13,962 bases of DNA from positions 1 to 13,962 of the forward strand of contig JBJXGE010000024.1 in the NCBI GenBank assembly GCA_046154185.1. The letters are read 5' to 3'. Source of the DNA: JBJXGE01 sp046154185. GTDB taxonomy: Bacteria > Planctomycetota > UBA8108 > UBA1146 > JAJFFE01. Shown piece by piece: positions 13,913 to 13,962 of the stretch. The translations under genes and the position numbers were made by a program. Position 1 is the first letter of the stretch; every line of letters starts with the position of its first letter. The notes beneath the pieces were generated by a model that saw only the letters and a program-made list of their open reading frames with translations, was not told where the DNA came from and did not search any database.

Positions 13913-13962
13913 ACCTAGAAAAAACTCAGCGGCCGTGTTCGTGCGCGGAACATCCCCCGCAC

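Overview
The window looks like chromosomal DNA from a high-GC bacterium of the Planctomycetota or a close relative. The best pointer is the secreted protein at 12152-12988, which has two dockerin-type calcium loops and the PFPGCGTD..ADGL-type tail common in planctomycete secretomes. An archaeal/eukaryotic-like prolyl-tRNA synthetase and a long UbiD of the kind used in futalosine-route menaquinone synthesis are compatible with this. The placement rests on recalled family features, not on a database search.

Layout. (1) 1-971 is a small mobile-element island. A REP-associated tyrosine transposase (RAYT, IS200-like) lies on the minus strand, flanked on each side by three hairpins in mirror order. 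Its HUH motif reads HAQ, so it may be inactive. (2) 972-1688 (-) encodes a short secreted von Willebrand A protein with an intact MIDAS. It is separated by a 511-base gene-free gap from a divergent gene for a three-helix membrane protein of unknown function (2200-3261, +). (3) 7787-3277 (-) is a probable operon: a 756-aa membrane-anchored protein with a pilin-like tail, then a UbiD-family decarboxylase, then an unknown 140-aa protein translationally coupled to UbiD by an ATGA overlap. (4) 8007-11426 (+) holds proS followed by a secreted M61 metallopeptidase with a PDZ domain. (5) 11443-11910 (-) is a YaiI/YqxD (UPF0178) protein, which most likely starts at TTG. (6) 12152-12988 (+) is the secreted dockerin-like protein, convergent with a secreted protein of unknown function at 13004-13846 (-).

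How the parts relate. Four genes encode exported proteins (VWA, M61 peptidase, dockerin-like, 280-aa) and two encode membrane-anchored ones (756-aa, 353-aa), so the window is rich in envelope functions wrapped around two housekeeping genes (proS, ubiD). All three convergent gene pairs end 15-16 bases apart with no obvious U-tract terminator between them. I see no tRNA, rRNA, CRISPR array or prophage, and no clear multi-gene defence system. The most unusual items are the mirrored three-hairpin RAYT element with its altered active site, the unknown gene coupled to ubiD, and the 756-aa protein.
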